A stretch of DNA of 61,051 nucleotides from an uncultured Rhodospirillaceae bacterium (GCA_937927415.1 CALBDS010000055.1:1-61051), one strand, 5' to 3'; positions 25,801 through 34,316 are shown, counted from the stretch's first letter. Numbers and translations are program-made. Notes: generated by a model from the sequence alone, not told the origin.

Positions 25801-26580
25801 TGGCATCATTTTGCCGTTGTTCGATCAGGATCAAGTATTTACATGTATTGGGATGGCAATCGCGTCAACAATATCAGCAATGTTACGATACCCACTGTAA
25901 CCGGCGGCAAATTGCGCATGGCGATCGGGGCAAGCGGGGGGCGGAGCAACTGTTGGTACGGCTGGATGGATGAAATTCGTTACAGCTACGGCACTGATCG
26001 CGGCTGGACAGCTGATACGATTCCCGTTCCAACGCTTCCCTATGGCGAACAGTACGTCCCCGGCCCCAGTTGGGTGGCAACCAAGCCCGGTGTGTCCGCC
26101 CTCGATTTGTCCGCGTTCTCATCCATCGACAATGCCTCTGCCGCACTGTCCCTGCCGCCGGGAACGTCGATCCGGTTCCTCGTTTCCACCGACAATTATG
26201 GCTCGCCGCTCAAGCGGTGGAATGGCTCGGCCTGGGTAAGCACCGCCTACAATATGACATGGAACGGTACGGCTCTGACGACGCCCGCGTCAGCCGCACA
26301 GTTGAATGTGGTCGGCAATACCTGGCCGGAAATTCAGGCTGGCCTGCTGGGGATGAACGTCTCCGGTGTGACCAGTTTCAACATTGTGGCCGTCCTCTCC
26401 ACGGCCAACACCACATTTACCCCGGTTCTCGACGCCATCACCGTGACCATGGATGAATACACGCTGATCAACCCCGTCCTTGACTATACGATCAAGCGGA
26501 AGCAAGCCTCCGGCAACCAGCCACTCACCATCACCCGTGTGAAGCCGGGCAACGCCCTACACATCATCGATTATATCTGA
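22879..26580 (+). CDS. Tail fibre with four LamG-like domains
   Basis: A 1233-aa protein, the last of the tail operon. Residues 1-90 look like an attachment and coiled-coil region, with three tandem copies of a seven-residue NLGAQQA-type unit (about residues 47-67). Then come four LamG/concanavalin-like jelly-roll domains, each with a strand like FTIECWV, a W-H-x-A-V-x-R core, a strand LYVNG, and a DELRVSKVARYT-type end (about residues 230-390, 430-600, 660-840, 860-1060). LamG folds bind sugars, so it probably recognises lipopolysaccharide or other glycans. Bases about 24800-25950 are more AT-rich than the tail genes, suggesting imported sequence. No fibre chaperone gene follows. Confidence 0.82.
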   Translation: MPHITPHLGLPLPSPDSPSQRVDIERIQTALTEVDAALAGMAQETANLGAQQANLGAQQADLGAQQQDMAQQLETRALSDLSNVPNSVFGQKMVAAGGGSATVRQTAPIYMVSGVPVTIEGQSVLSVSEQIAGQTFALQYNSEADYAQENAATGTDHGAGAFRLHNTTGGEIDNATKLLIHADGPDGSTEIIDARGITPFGTHCAYFDGNQSFTVPASYKTAFGTSQNFTIECWVNPTSTPMNWGRIFILGDLFLSYHTAVGSAGGFVMSDGVNTGPCASNPDAWCHTAIVRNGSRLTLYVNGTERSSFPTSLTLGATPLSIGGAAEAFYGWIDELRVSKVARYTGNFTPHTSPHVRDADTVYLFHFDDGHGSQFIRDDSRSGHETALLGKAALSTYSAKFGTSSAFFPGTADGSAVRIACSKPHADFALGADDFTIDCWFHSTTTSHTQTVWYLGTSSYAPQILLRPDGTYGMSLSTNGTSWNIDGNNAGFGSWSTNTWTHLAVTRSGSNLYVFANGGLIKTYSVGSSSITSNNGNPSVLIGVDTSLAVGSALVGFVDEFRMKRGVAEWTANFTPPTAPYTTDDRTVLLLHFDGTNGDKVTLDSSESSYGNTATGESIIPMLVMNGTAALVAVSVNGSPTSMSFSTANYASYSFPFSNIAPFHPTQWEHFCFEGWFSLSTLSFDCVLFGVSGINGSWGWHVHGTGTGLEACVYNIQTNNVFFLPSVTVSKDTSVHVAFVRESRGYVLYVNGRATASPLRHIDLFFGTSPTGIILKIGGTPIDGSLSGSVGQFRVTRGKPRYTANFTPAPLVSDDDTALLWTFSGTVGQKWAKELSKNSTLVAANNARTVKDGIWIPPGTNNPTVSNTQSKFGIGSLYLPGSPYGMDTYPQSVDGSTGNWVFDCFVRPDPSYTQFSRMFVDVYGGAGDTWAITGGGVQWSAGINSNNNLYIRLATNDNSGAYYTAPSTVSLTQAWHHFAVVRSGSSIYMYWDGNRVNNISNVTIPTVTGGKLRMAIGASGGRSNCWYGWMDEIRYSYGTDRGWTADTIPVPTLPYGEQYVPGPSWVATKPGVSALDLSAFSSIDNASAALSLPPGTSIRFLVSTDNYGSPLKRWNGSAWVSTAYNMTWNGTALTTPASAAQLNVVGNTWPEIQAGLLGMNVSGVTSFNIVAVLSTANTTFTPVLDAITVTMDEYTLINPVLDYTIKRKQASGNQPLTITRVKPGNALHIIDYI
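23017..23079 (+). repeat. Three tandem 21-bp repeats in the fibre gene
   Basis: Units at 23017-23037, 23038-23058 and 23059-23079 each encode a heptad rich in Leu, Gly, Ala and Gln. They keep the reading frame and a coiled-coil phase, so slippage could lengthen or shorten the stalk by seven residues without breaking the protein. Confidence 0.8.
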
Positions 26581-26602
26581 ACCTGAACCGCGATGCGGAA
26601 AT

Positions 26603-26626
26603 CGGCCGGCTTGTCCCGGCCGGTTT
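26603..26626 (+). terminator. Hairpin after the tail operon
   Basis: CGGCCGG and CCGGCCG pair with loop CTTGTC (26603-26622), followed by GTTT. A weak terminator between the convergent fibre and chemotaxis genes. Confidence 0.5.
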
Positions 26627-26641
26627 CCGGCACGCCGCCGG

Positions 26642-28339
26642 TCAGGCCCGCCGCAACGCCGACAGGAAACCATCAACCTCATGACGCATGCGGCCAGCAT
26701 CGGCGGTGACGGCCTGCACCGACTGGACCATGACCGCACTGGCCTGCTCGGCCGAGGCGGCGGCCGCGGTCACGCCGGCGATGTTGTCCGATACCGTGCG
26801 CGTGCCGTCGGCGGCTTGGTGGATGCTGGCGCTGATTTCCTCCACCGCGGCGGCCTGCTGCTTCACGGCGGCGGCCACCTCGCCCGCGATCTCGTTGATG
26901 CGGGCGATGGTGCGGGTCACGGCGCCGATCGTATCCACCGCCGTGCCGGATGCCGCCTGAATTTCGGCGATGCGCGCCTGGATTTCCGCGGTTGCCCGGG
27001 CGGTCTGACCGGCCAGTTGCTTGACCTCGCCGGCGACGACGGCAAACCCCTTTCCCGCCTCCCCGGCCCGCGCCGCCTCGATGGTGGCGTTCAGGGCCAA
27101 CAGATTTGTCTGGCCCGCGATGCCGTTAATCATGTCCACCACCTTGCCGATTTCCGCGGCGGCCTCGGCCAGACTGCCCATCACCGTGGTGCTCTGTTCG
27201 GCATCACGGGTGGCATCGGCGGCGATGCCGGCGGAATCCGCCACCAACCGGCCAATGGCTCCGAAACTGGCCGACAGCTCGGCCGTCGCGGCGGCAACAT
27301 TGTCCACATTGGCCGACGCGCGGCCGGCGGCGGACGACACCGCGTCGGAATGGCTGGCCGTCTCGGCGGCCCCGTGCGCCATGGCGGTCGCGGCCGATGC
27401 CATTTCGGCGGTGGAGTGGGCCAGCGTTTCCACCAGATGCTTGACCGTCGTCTCGAACCCGTCGGCCAGCCCGTCCATCTCCCGCCGGCGCTCTTCGGCG
27501 GTGGCGGCCTTCAGCCGTTCCTGCTCCTGCTGCACCCGTTCGGCGTTCAGCATGGTGTCGCGGAACACACGGGCGGCGGTCGCCATCCGGCCGATCTCGT
27601 CGCGCCGGTTTTCATCGAACACGGCGGTGAAATCGCGGGCGGCCAGCCGCTCCAGCGCCGAAGCCACCGCCAGGATCGGGCGGGATATGCTGCGCACCAG
27701 CGCCACCCCCACGGCCAGCGACAGCAGCACGCACAAAGACACCCCGGCCACCACCATCTGGTGCGCCTCGCGGTAAACGGCCGCACCACGGTCGGCCACC
27801 GCCCCGGCATCCACCATGGTCCCTTCGACCAGCGCGTCCAGCGTTTCCTGCACTCGGGCAAAGGCGGCAGCACTCGGCCGCTTGAACACATTGGCGGCGG
27901 CTTGGGCGTTGCCGTCGCGGGCCAGCCCCCGCACCCGGTCGGCCGCGGCGGCATAAGCCCGCCACGCTTCGTCAAAGGCGGCCAACCGCGCCGCCCCCTC
28001 CCCGGCCGTGAAGCGTTCCCCCACCGCCGCGCGCTTTTGGGCCAGGGCCGCCGCCGCTTCACTCAACCCCTTTTCGGCGTGATCCACCTGCATGGTGTTG
28101 GTGGCAAGGGCATAGGCCGCCTCGGCGATGCGGTGCTGCTGGGCGGCTGAGGTCAACTGCCCGGCAAGCTGGGTCGCGGGCAGTGACCGGCCGCGCATGG
28201 TTTCCGCCGCACCGTTTAATGTTTCAAGTCGGCTGAGGGTGAAAAGGCCGAAAGCCCCGGCCATCACCACCACACCGAGAACCGCCACAATGATCCGTGA
28301 TCGCAGGGTGAGGCGATGAAAAGCCCGAAATTTCACCAT
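26642..28339 (-). CDS. Methyl-accepting chemotaxis protein
   Basis: A 565-aa transmembrane chemoreceptor. TM1 is at about residues 13-35, a helical periplasmic domain (four-helix-bundle-like) at 36-185, TM2 at 187-210, a HAMP domain to about 265, and a long cytoplasmic coiled coil with the signalling hairpin (GQTNLLALNATIEAARAGEA) at about 410. There is no C-terminal receptor-methylation pentapeptide. I took the ATG at 28339 since the 12 upstream residues are not hydrophobic and do not fit the family. It is convergent with the tail operon and is probably host DNA rather than part of the tailocin. The ligand is unknown. Confidence 0.92.
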   Translation of the reverse strand: MVKFRAFHRLTLRSRIIVAVLGVVVMAGAFGLFTLSRLETLNGAAETMRGRSLPATQLAGQLTSAAQQHRIAEAAYALATNTMQVDHAEKGLSEAAAALAQKRAAVGERFTAGEGAARLAAFDEAWRAYAAAADRVRGLARDGNAQAAANVFKRPSAAAFARVQETLDALVEGTMVDAGAVADRGAAVYREAHQMVVAGVSLCVLLSLAVGVALVRSISRPILAVASALERLAARDFTAVFDENRRDEIGRMATAARVFRDTMLNAERVQQEQERLKAATAEERRREMDGLADGFETTVKHLVETLAHSTAEMASAATAMAHGAAETASHSDAVSSAAGRASANVDNVAAATAELSASFGAIGRLVADSAGIAADATRDAEQSTTVMGSLAEAAAEIGKVVDMINGIAGQTNLLALNATIEAARAGEAGKGFAVVAGEVKQLAGQTARATAEIQARIAEIQAASGTAVDTIGAVTRTIARINEIAGEVAAAVKQQAAAVEEISASIHQAADGTRTVSDNIAGVTAAAASAEQASAVMVQSVQAVTADAGRMRHEVDGFLSALRRA

Positions 28340-28969
28340 TGTGCTCACTCTTTTTGCCTGTTGCCCGCGGAGCATCGGAATCGGCCCCGGTTGATTCGTC
28401 TCTTAATCAAATTACCGGGTGCGTTTAAAATAATCAACATAAAGGACAATGCCGATCCCCAACACTCAAGGTCGCAAAAGGCTGTGCCACCATACGCATG
28501 CGACGGGAAAAGAGCGAAGGGAGACGGCGACACAATCAACGCGCCAGACGGTAAGCCTGGTCACACCCACGATGCCGCCCGGTACAACCATCCAGGGGAG
28601 CATCAAAATGCCCAACGGCACTTTCCGGGCCGTCGCCTTTTTCCAAAGCCTTCCCCAACCGTCACCCGCGCACAGGAAAAACACAAACCCCCGTTAAATC
28701 CAAATTGATTGCAGTAACTTGCTTTGACTACGATAATAAATTCTCGAATTATTATTAAATCTAATGATATTCAGCCCGGCTAAAATTAAGTGATTCCATG
28801 TTTTTATATGGACATCGGGTTGTTGTTTATAAATTGTCGGAAAACACAAACCGCCGCAATATCAAACACTCGCTTTTGCATACAATATTATTCTACGCGT
28901 CAAAAACAGGCTGCCTGGAGAATCATTATTGTGGCGGGGAACAATCATACATGACTGATGGAGGATCAT
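28340..28969. other. Intergenic region, right part AT-rich
   Basis: About 630 bp with no supported gene. The frames here (for example 28316-28708) have poor coding character. Bases 28680-28950 are strongly AT-rich and probably contain the promoter for the 28970-33272 genes and the left edge of the island. Confidence 0.5.
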
Positions 28970-29998
28970 ATGACGATGTTTCAGGATTTCTTCTTCCGCC
29001 CCAACATGTCGTCCAACGGCACCGTTCCGGCACAATCGCCGTTCTACACCAGCCCGGATATCATTTGCGGGCAGACATCCCCGATCCAGAACTTCACGGC
29101 GATCTTGCGGGATAATTACGAATTCAATGCGTACAACAGCAACATCATGATTGGTTATGAAAATTACCTGTATCTGCGCGGGAAAAATCTGGCGGCGGGG
29201 CCGGTCAACCGCCAGGTTTCCCTCTATTACAGCCCCAGCAGCCTCATCAGCTGGCCCAACCAATGGGTCAACAACATCCTTTCCACCGATAAGGGCAGCA
29301 CGATTTCACTGCTGACCAATGTGCAACCCGGCGCGGTTGCGGTGGCCCCCGACACGTTCCTGTGGAAACCGACCGCCCCGACGGGATCCGACCATTATTG
29401 CCTGTTTTCCTATTCGACCGACCCCAACCATCCCCAGCCGATCCCCGGCTCCGACGGCATGACGTCGGAAGAGATGGCCGACCTTATCCGGAACAATCTG
29501 AACATCGGCTGGCGCAACACCGTCGCCATCACCAACCAGCCGCCGACCTGGACCCACAATCACACGCTGGCCGTCCTGCCGTCCGTGACCAGCGCCGAAA
29601 CGGTGGCCATCACCCTGACGTGCAACAAGGTGGTCGGCTGTGCGGTCGCCTTTCAGGGATCCAATTACGAAGGCGCCGACCGGCCGATCAAAATGGACAA
29701 GACCACCGTCACCTACGACGGCCAGATCCTGGGGGAGAAGGTGGTCCTGCAGCCGGGATTCCAGTGCGTGATCACCGTCGATTTCTGGTCCAACGGCGTC
29801 GTCGTTCCGACGGGCGGCGGCATTGAACTGGGGATCGACTTCGACGTCGGGGCCAAGACCAGCACCAACGCGCGGATGCGGACGGCGGCGATGCGCAACC
29901 TGATCGATGCCGACCGCGCCCGTGCGTTCAGCACCCGGAGCAACGTGGATGTGGCCCTCCCGGTCTTCCTGGGGGCCATCAACCACATCTACACCTGA
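28970..29998 (+). CDS. Uncharacterised beta-rich protein (342 aa)
   Basis: Start at the ATG at 28970, with GGAGG 5 bp upstream. No signal peptide or membrane segment. The middle has the beta-sandwich pattern APDTFLWKPTAPTGSDHYCLF (a Trp-x-Pro turn followed by His-Tyr-Cys-Leu), which recalls bacterial Ig-like folds, and the C-terminal half is also strand-rich (VTLTCNKVVGC, IELGIDFDV). It leads three same-strand genes spaced 79 and 21 bp apart, so an operon is likely. I do not recognise a family and assign no function. It could be a structural or secreted-particle component, but no export signal is visible. Confidence 0.8.
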   Translation: MTMFQDFFFRPNMSSNGTVPAQSPFYTSPDIICGQTSPIQNFTAILRDNYEFNAYNSNIMIGYENYLYLRGKNLAAGPVNRQVSLYYSPSSLISWPNQWVNNILSTDKGSTISLLTNVQPGAVAVAPDTFLWKPTAPTGSDHYCLFSYSTDPNHPQPIPGSDGMTSEEMADLIRNNLNIGWRNTVAITNQPPTWTHNHTLAVLPSVTSAETVAITLTCNKVVGCAVAFQGSNYEGADRPIKMDKTTVTYDGQILGEKVVLQPGFQCVITVDFWSNGVVVPTGGGIELGIDFDVGAKTSTNARMRTAAMRNLIDADRARAFSTRSNVDVALPVFLGAINHIYT

Positions 29999-30077
29999 CC
30001 TCCCCTGACCGGCCCGCCGTCCCCGCCCGCCCCGGCGGGGACGCCAGACATCCCATGACTTCATACAGGGCAATCCC

Positions 30078-31922
30078 ATGAATTACTTATCGCTTCCCCG
30101 GATTTATTTCAGCGGGGAATGGACGGTCAGCGTCGCCACCGCCAACAACACCGGCCTGCTGTACACGCCTCCCGAAGGAACCAGCACCGACCCGACGATC
30201 CAGCAGCTCCTGAATTTCGCCGATGTGGTCATCAACCCGGTGCTGGTTGACGGCTCGGCGCCCACCGACCCGGAACTGCGCCAGTACCTGACCATCGAGA
30301 ATGCGCTGTACGGCAGCGGCCCGATCAACTGGAATTATTACGGCTCCAACACCGCCAGCTTCAGCACCAGTGTGGTGGGCGTGGATCTGGGCCAAGGCTT
30401 CAGCGCCAACGACCCGCTGGTCGGTCAGGCCGCCGCTTTCACGAGCACCGCCCTGTGCGACCTGAACCCCGTGGGATCCCAGACCACGCAGATGTTCACC
30501 CACGCCTTCATGCTGGGCAAGACCGCCCTGCCCGGCGGCGATCAGGTTCCCGAGCCGCATTTTTCCCGCTGGGTCTGGTTCTACCGCAACATCAACCCGA
30601 ATGCGTCGGGCGACACCGCGGCGTCGGGCTATTTCGAAACCAAGATCCCCATGGATGACGCGGCCTGGAACGCGCTGTCGGCCACCGGATCCCCGGCCAT
30701 CGCCCAGCTTCGCCAACAGGCGACGCAGACCGGCGCGACGGCCCTGTCGGTGCGGTATTGCCTGTATCTGACCACCAGCCAGGGCATCAACCAGACCGGC
30801 ACCTACATCAAGAAAATCGGTCAGGTGGTGGGGGCCATCGGCCTGCTGACCCCGGACGAGATGTATTCCTATCCCGTCGGGCGGCGTCTGCGCGGCGCCA
30901 CCATCACCGTGCCGCTGGACGCGTCCTATTCCAACCAGCCGCCCACGAAGACCGTGCCGCTGGCCCCGGCGCTCATCAGCGTCGATTCCGCGGCCCGGCG
31001 CATCACGCTGGATCTGGTCACCGCCCTGCCGGAAAACGGGCTGGACGGCACCCGCGTCGATCTCGGCACGCTGACGCTGGTTCTGGTCAGCGGCCAGACC
31101 ATGGTCCAGGTGGGATCGCTGAGCTATGACGGCTATTCCGCGGCGGCCTATCGCAAGACCTCGGGCATCGTCGATTTCTATTACGGTGCCGGGTCGGATG
31201 TGGAAACGGCCCTGGCGTCCAGCGATTTCCAGCTTCTGAGTTCCACGTACGGCACCATCTTTACGGAAGTGGACGCGCTGGAAACCGATCAGCGCGACAC
31301 CTATGTGCACACGGGCGATGCCGAAACCATCACCGTGAAGGTCACCCGCCGCGGCCAGCCGCTGGCCGGCGCCACCGTCCATCTCAAGCAGTACATCATC
31401 ACCTACAATGATGAGAGCGGCGTGACGGCCGTCCCCTCCGACCAGTGGCTGGTGTCCATGCCGGAAACGGTGGAGGTGCAGGCGGACGGCACAGCCGCCA
31501 TTCCCGTCACCGCGGCCAAGACCGGCCAGTGCGGCATCGGTTTCTTTCTGGACCCGGCGCAGGGGGAAAAGCTCGATATCCTCAACGACGGCTGCGGCTT
31601 CATCCGCATTCTGCCGGTGGACGATTATTCCCACTACACCGACGAACAGCTTCTGGGCGAATCCGGCTTCCAGATCATCTATCAGGATGTTCTGCGCTAT
31701 TTCTACCTCGCCTATCCGGTCATGCAGGGGATTGTCGATTTCTCCAACTACACCGTCATGACCAGCCGGATGGCACTGCAGCAGCTCCAGACGCTGACCA
31801 GCAAGGACAAGTGGCGGGATTTCGACTACATGCCGCGCACCCGCGAACTCAGCGACGCGCGCCGCGACCTGCTCCATCGCTGGTGCCGGGTGAACTACGC
31901 CGCCCTCTACCCCACCCCGTGA
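30078..31922 (+). CDS. Uncharacterised protein with N-terminal PRIYFSG motif (614 aa)
   Basis: A soluble-looking protein. The first residues, YLSLPRIYFSGEW, followed by a short strand and NN, resemble an N-terminal motif I associate with large uncharacterised proteins from myxobacteria and actinomycetes. Residues about 400-500 include an Ig-like beta segment (TYVHTGDAETITVKVTRRGQ, then ATVHLKQ). The C-terminal 80 residues are helical with many aromatic residues (YQDVLRYFYLAYPVMQGIVD). No catalytic motif is apparent. AGGG precedes the ATG. It is the middle gene of the likely operon. Confidence 0.8.
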   Translation: MNYLSLPRIYFSGEWTVSVATANNTGLLYTPPEGTSTDPTIQQLLNFADVVINPVLVDGSAPTDPELRQYLTIENALYGSGPINWNYYGSNTASFSTSVVGVDLGQGFSANDPLVGQAAAFTSTALCDLNPVGSQTTQMFTHAFMLGKTALPGGDQVPEPHFSRWVWFYRNINPNASGDTAASGYFETKIPMDDAAWNALSATGSPAIAQLRQQATQTGATALSVRYCLYLTTSQGINQTGTYIKKIGQVVGAIGLLTPDEMYSYPVGRRLRGATITVPLDASYSNQPPTKTVPLAPALISVDSAARRITLDLVTALPENGLDGTRVDLGTLTLVLVSGQTMVQVGSLSYDGYSAAAYRKTSGIVDFYYGAGSDVETALASSDFQLLSSTYGTIFTEVDALETDQRDTYVHTGDAETITVKVTRRGQPLAGATVHLKQYIITYNDESGVTAVPSDQWLVSMPETVEVQADGTAAIPVTAAKTGQCGIGFFLDPAQGEKLDILNDGCGFIRILPVDDYSHYTDEQLLGESGFQIIYQDVLRYFYLAYPVMQGIVDFSNYTVMTSRMALQQLQTLTSKDKWRDFDYMPRTRELSDARRDLLHRWCRVNYAALYPTP

Positions 31923-31943
31923 CGTCCTGCCAGGGAAAATACA

Positions 31944-33272
31944 ATGCTCAAGAATCCCCTTTCCGCCCTGCTGGCCGCCGGTGCCCTGGGCCTAGCTGCG
32001 CTCTCCGCCCCGGCCGCCACGGCGGGCGACATCGTCATCAGCCCGCAGATCCCCTATGACGTGACCCTGCCGTCCAACGCCGACAGCGCGACGACCCAGC
32101 GGGCGTACAACGTCTATTCCTGGAATCTCTTCATCGCCACCAACTGGGTGGCCTCCCAGGCGATGCGCGGCGAAGCCGATACCGGCAAGCCGTTTTCCGC
32201 CCCCGGCCCGCGGGTCTGGGAAACCTACAAGGACACGGCGGAGGTCTTCACCACCCCCCCCACCCTGCCCACCACCTGGAACGAGTGGAGCGAGGAGGTG
32301 CCGTCCTATTGCACCGACTCCGGCACGGCCGGCAAGGGCCTGAACAACCCGGTGTTCGCGGAAATCGGCAAACAGACGCCGGTGATCGACGGCACGGTGC
32401 AGCCGATGAGCGGCAAGCTGGGCTATCTGGTGGACCAGAACGGCAAGCGGGTGTGGATCGACGTGCGGATGAACAAGCCCGCGTTCGATTTCATCTACGA
32501 CAACAAATACTATGACGCCAACGTCCAGAACGCGGCCAAGCGCACGCTGCTGTTCCCGGTGTCGGGTGACAACGCCACCAGGACCGTGGGGCCGATCAAC
32601 ATCAAGCCGGCGTGGAAGGTGATGGGTCCCGGCGACGATCCGTCCAAGTTCTACACCCGCGACGCCTATCTGGTCGATGCCGCGGCCGGGAAGTGCGAAA
32701 AGGCGCTGGTTGGGCTGGTGGCGTTCCACTACACGGTCAAGACCACCTCGGCCAGGCAATGGATCTGGGGCACCTTCGAGCACAAGGACAACGCCCCGTC
32801 CTGTGCCACGTGGGATTACAACAACCCCAAGAGCACCTGCACGATCGACTGGAAACAGGCGCACTACAGCTTTGCCAACCCCAACTGCCCCACCTGCGCC
32901 ATGAACGCGCTGCCCACGCCGGAGACTGCCAACACCCCGGTGCAGGTGGTGCGCATCATCCCGATCCCGGACGAGGTGAAGGCGCTCAACGCCGAAGCCG
33001 CCGCCCTGCTGAAGGGGACGGTGTGGGAAAATTACGAGCTACTGAACACCCAGTTCCCCTCCGATCCCAGCCAGCTCTACGGCAACCCCTGGCCGACGGC
33101 GCTGGCCAACGCCGCGCTTGAAACCTACAACCAGGGCACCACGCCGTGGACCCAGACCAGTTCCTGTCTGGGCTGCCATTTCCTGGCCCCGACCACGGCC
33201 CAGCCCTACGGCAATTATTTCGCCGATTTCGATTTCCAGTTCGCCCACGCCAAGCCGTTCCCGGCCAAGTGA
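31944..33272 (+). CDS. Secreted protein with one CxxCH haem motif (442 aa)
   Basis: Begins with a Sec signal peptide (hydrophobic core LLAAGALGLAAL, likely cleaved after APAATAG, about residue 28). Near the C-terminus is SSCLGCHFLAPT, a single CxxCH site for covalent haem c attachment. A second Cys pair, CPTCA, precedes it. The family is not one I can name, and the size, mostly a large beta-rich domain before the haem site, is unlike small cytochromes c. A periplasmic redox protein is likely; partners are unknown. AGGGA lies before the ATG, 21 bp after the preceding gene. Confidence 0.82.
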   Translation: MLKNPLSALLAAGALGLAALSAPAATAGDIVISPQIPYDVTLPSNADSATTQRAYNVYSWNLFIATNWVASQAMRGEADTGKPFSAPGPRVWETYKDTAEVFTTPPTLPTTWNEWSEEVPSYCTDSGTAGKGLNNPVFAEIGKQTPVIDGTVQPMSGKLGYLVDQNGKRVWIDVRMNKPAFDFIYDNKYYDANVQNAAKRTLLFPVSGDNATRTVGPINIKPAWKVMGPGDDPSKFYTRDAYLVDAAAGKCEKALVGLVAFHYTVKTTSARQWIWGTFEHKDNAPSCATWDYNNPKSTCTIDWKQAHYSFANPNCPTCAMNALPTPETANTPVQVVRIIPIPDEVKALNAEAAALLKGTVWENYELLNTQFPSDPSQLYGNPWPTALANAALETYNQGTTPWTQTSSCLGCHFLAPTTAQPYGNYFADFDFQFAHAKPFPAK

Positions 33273-33347
33273 ACGGCGGGACCATGACCGCTCCGGCAAC
33301 GGGGCGGTCATGGCCGCTGGGAATCGCACGCACGACCGCCGAAACAC

Positions 33348-33378
33348 AAACGGCGCCGGGATCATCCCGGCGCCGTTT
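33348..33378. terminator. Bidirectional terminator between convergent genes
   Basis: AAACGGCGCCGGG (33348-33360) and CCCGGCGCCGTTT (33366-33378), loop ATCAT. The A-run on the left and T-run on the right let it work both ways, ending the 28970-33272 operon and the leftward paralogue. Confidence 0.85.
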
Positions 33379-33410
33379 GCGCTCCGGCCCTTTGGCTCGG
33401 AAGATGGTCC

Positions 33411-34316
33411 TTACCCGCCGAACCAGCCGGCGGCCGAATGGATCTGAACCCCGATGACCACCGGACGGGATTTGGTGCTGGTGATGGACGTCTGCATCGC
33501 GCCGTCGGCGGTGAAATCGACGCTGGTCCTGGCGTTGGCGCTTTCCAGGTAATAGGGCCACAGCCCCCCCGCCGTATGGCTGTGGATCTGGTCTTGCTGG
33601 TCGGCGGTGAAGCCGGCGTCCGCCTCATACGACACCTCCACGTCGCTGACGCACACCAGCCCGATCACCACCCGCCGCAGGATGCCGTTGGCGCCGAACG
33701 TGCTTTCCCATGTGATGGGGGAATTGGGATTCCAGGGCGGGCCGCTCGGATTCTGATAGGCCACCGTCATGACCGAAGGGGTGTACCAATCCCCCGGCAG
33801 CGGCGCGAAGGTCAGCAGGTGCCCGAATTTGATGCGGCCCGACAGCGCGGCGGCAGCGAATTGGACGGACAGGCCCGACGCCGGGGCCGACCGCCGCCAC
33901 AGCCCCCAGAACCCTTCATCGGGGGTGGCGGGATAATCGATGGAGAAAGCCATCTGCTGGGCGAGGCCGAGCCGCTTCGCCAGGGTCTTGTAGCCGTTTT
34001 CCCAGCTTGGGGGAGCGTTTCCCCAATCGGCCAGGTTCCGCTTGGCCGCCGCCACCGGGTCGAGCGGGTGGTTGGAGGCGACCAACGCCCCGACAAGAGC
34101 GGAATAGGCGTCGAAAAAGCTGAGCGGTCCGGCCTCTTGAATCGGGCCGGGAGAGGGAAGCTGGTTCAAAAGAGTCCAAAGCGCCTGATCGTCGTTGGCG
34201 GCCGGGACACAGGCACCCTGGAAAATCCTCATGGTATCGGGCGAATAGCCGATGACCGTAGCCTGCCGGGCGGCGAACTCGGCCTGAAGCTCGTCGAAAC
34301 TGCGCATGGTCCGCAC
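33411..34316 (-). CDS. Uncharacterised protein, paralogue of the 34383-35570 product
   Basis: A 301-aa protein; GTG at 34316 or ATG at 34307 may start it. No signal peptide. The C-terminal 140 residues align with the neighbour at 34383-35570: PGDWY, a PPWxP turn, WExTF, a LRR/LRF strand, VSYEADAGFTADQQDQIxSHTAGGLWPYY and a closing VDFTADGxMQTSITS. The N-terminal halves are related more loosely. The conserved GLWP(F/Y)Y block suggests a shared fold and perhaps a ligand pocket. Two tandem paralogues suggest duplication and divergence. Function unknown. Confidence 0.78.
   Translation of the reverse strand: MRTMRSFDELQAEFAARQATVIGYSPDTMRIFQGACVPAANDDQALWTLLNQLPSPGPIQEAGPLSFFDAYSALVGALVASNHPLDPVAAAKRNLADWGNAPPSWENGYKTLAKRLGLAQQMAFSIDYPATPDEGFWGLWRRSAPASGLSVQFAAAALSGRIKFGHLLTFAPLPGDWYTPSVMTVAYQNPSGPPWNPNSPITWESTFGANGILRRVVIGLVCVSDVEVSYEADAGFTADQQDQIHSHTAGGLWPYYLESANARTSVDFTADGAMQTSITSTKSRPVVIGVQIHSAAGWFGG

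Larger units (their letters stand above)
3064..26622. mobile_element. R-type tailocin locus (headless, phage-derived contractile tail)
   Basis: One module running from a CI-like repressor to the tail fibre. Present: repressor, ParB-like gene, Mor-like activator, endolysin, small membrane protein, DUF2730 protein, and a full set of contractile-tail and baseplate proteins. Absent: terminase, portal, scaffold/protease, major capsid, head-tail connectors, integrase and transposase. In Mu the head genes lie between the DUF2730-type gene and gp37; here that interval is a 520-bp gene-free stretch with three terminators. The order downstream of gp37 is that of a P2-like tail. This is the content expected of a domesticated bacteriocin, although a defective prophage that merely lost its head genes would look the same from sequence. 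Confidence 0.8.

Noticed and set aside
3064..26580. Intact Mu-like prophage
   Set aside because: No MuA/MuB transposase, terminase, portal, protease or capsid gene anywhere in the locus.
8861..26580. Extracellular contractile injection system (eCIS) or type VI secretion
   Set aside because: No eCIS AAA+ ATPase or multiple sheath and tube paralogues, no T6SS membrane complex or ClpV. The P2 order, phage repressor and endolysin fit a tailocin.
26642..28339. Chemotaxis receptor as part of the tailocin
   Set aside because: It is convergent with the tail operon, has a standard receptor architecture and is separated by a hairpin; nothing links it to the particle.
28316..28708. 130-codon frame upstream of the unknown cluster
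   Set aside because: Starts inside the chemotaxis receptor gene on the other strand and has poor coding character.
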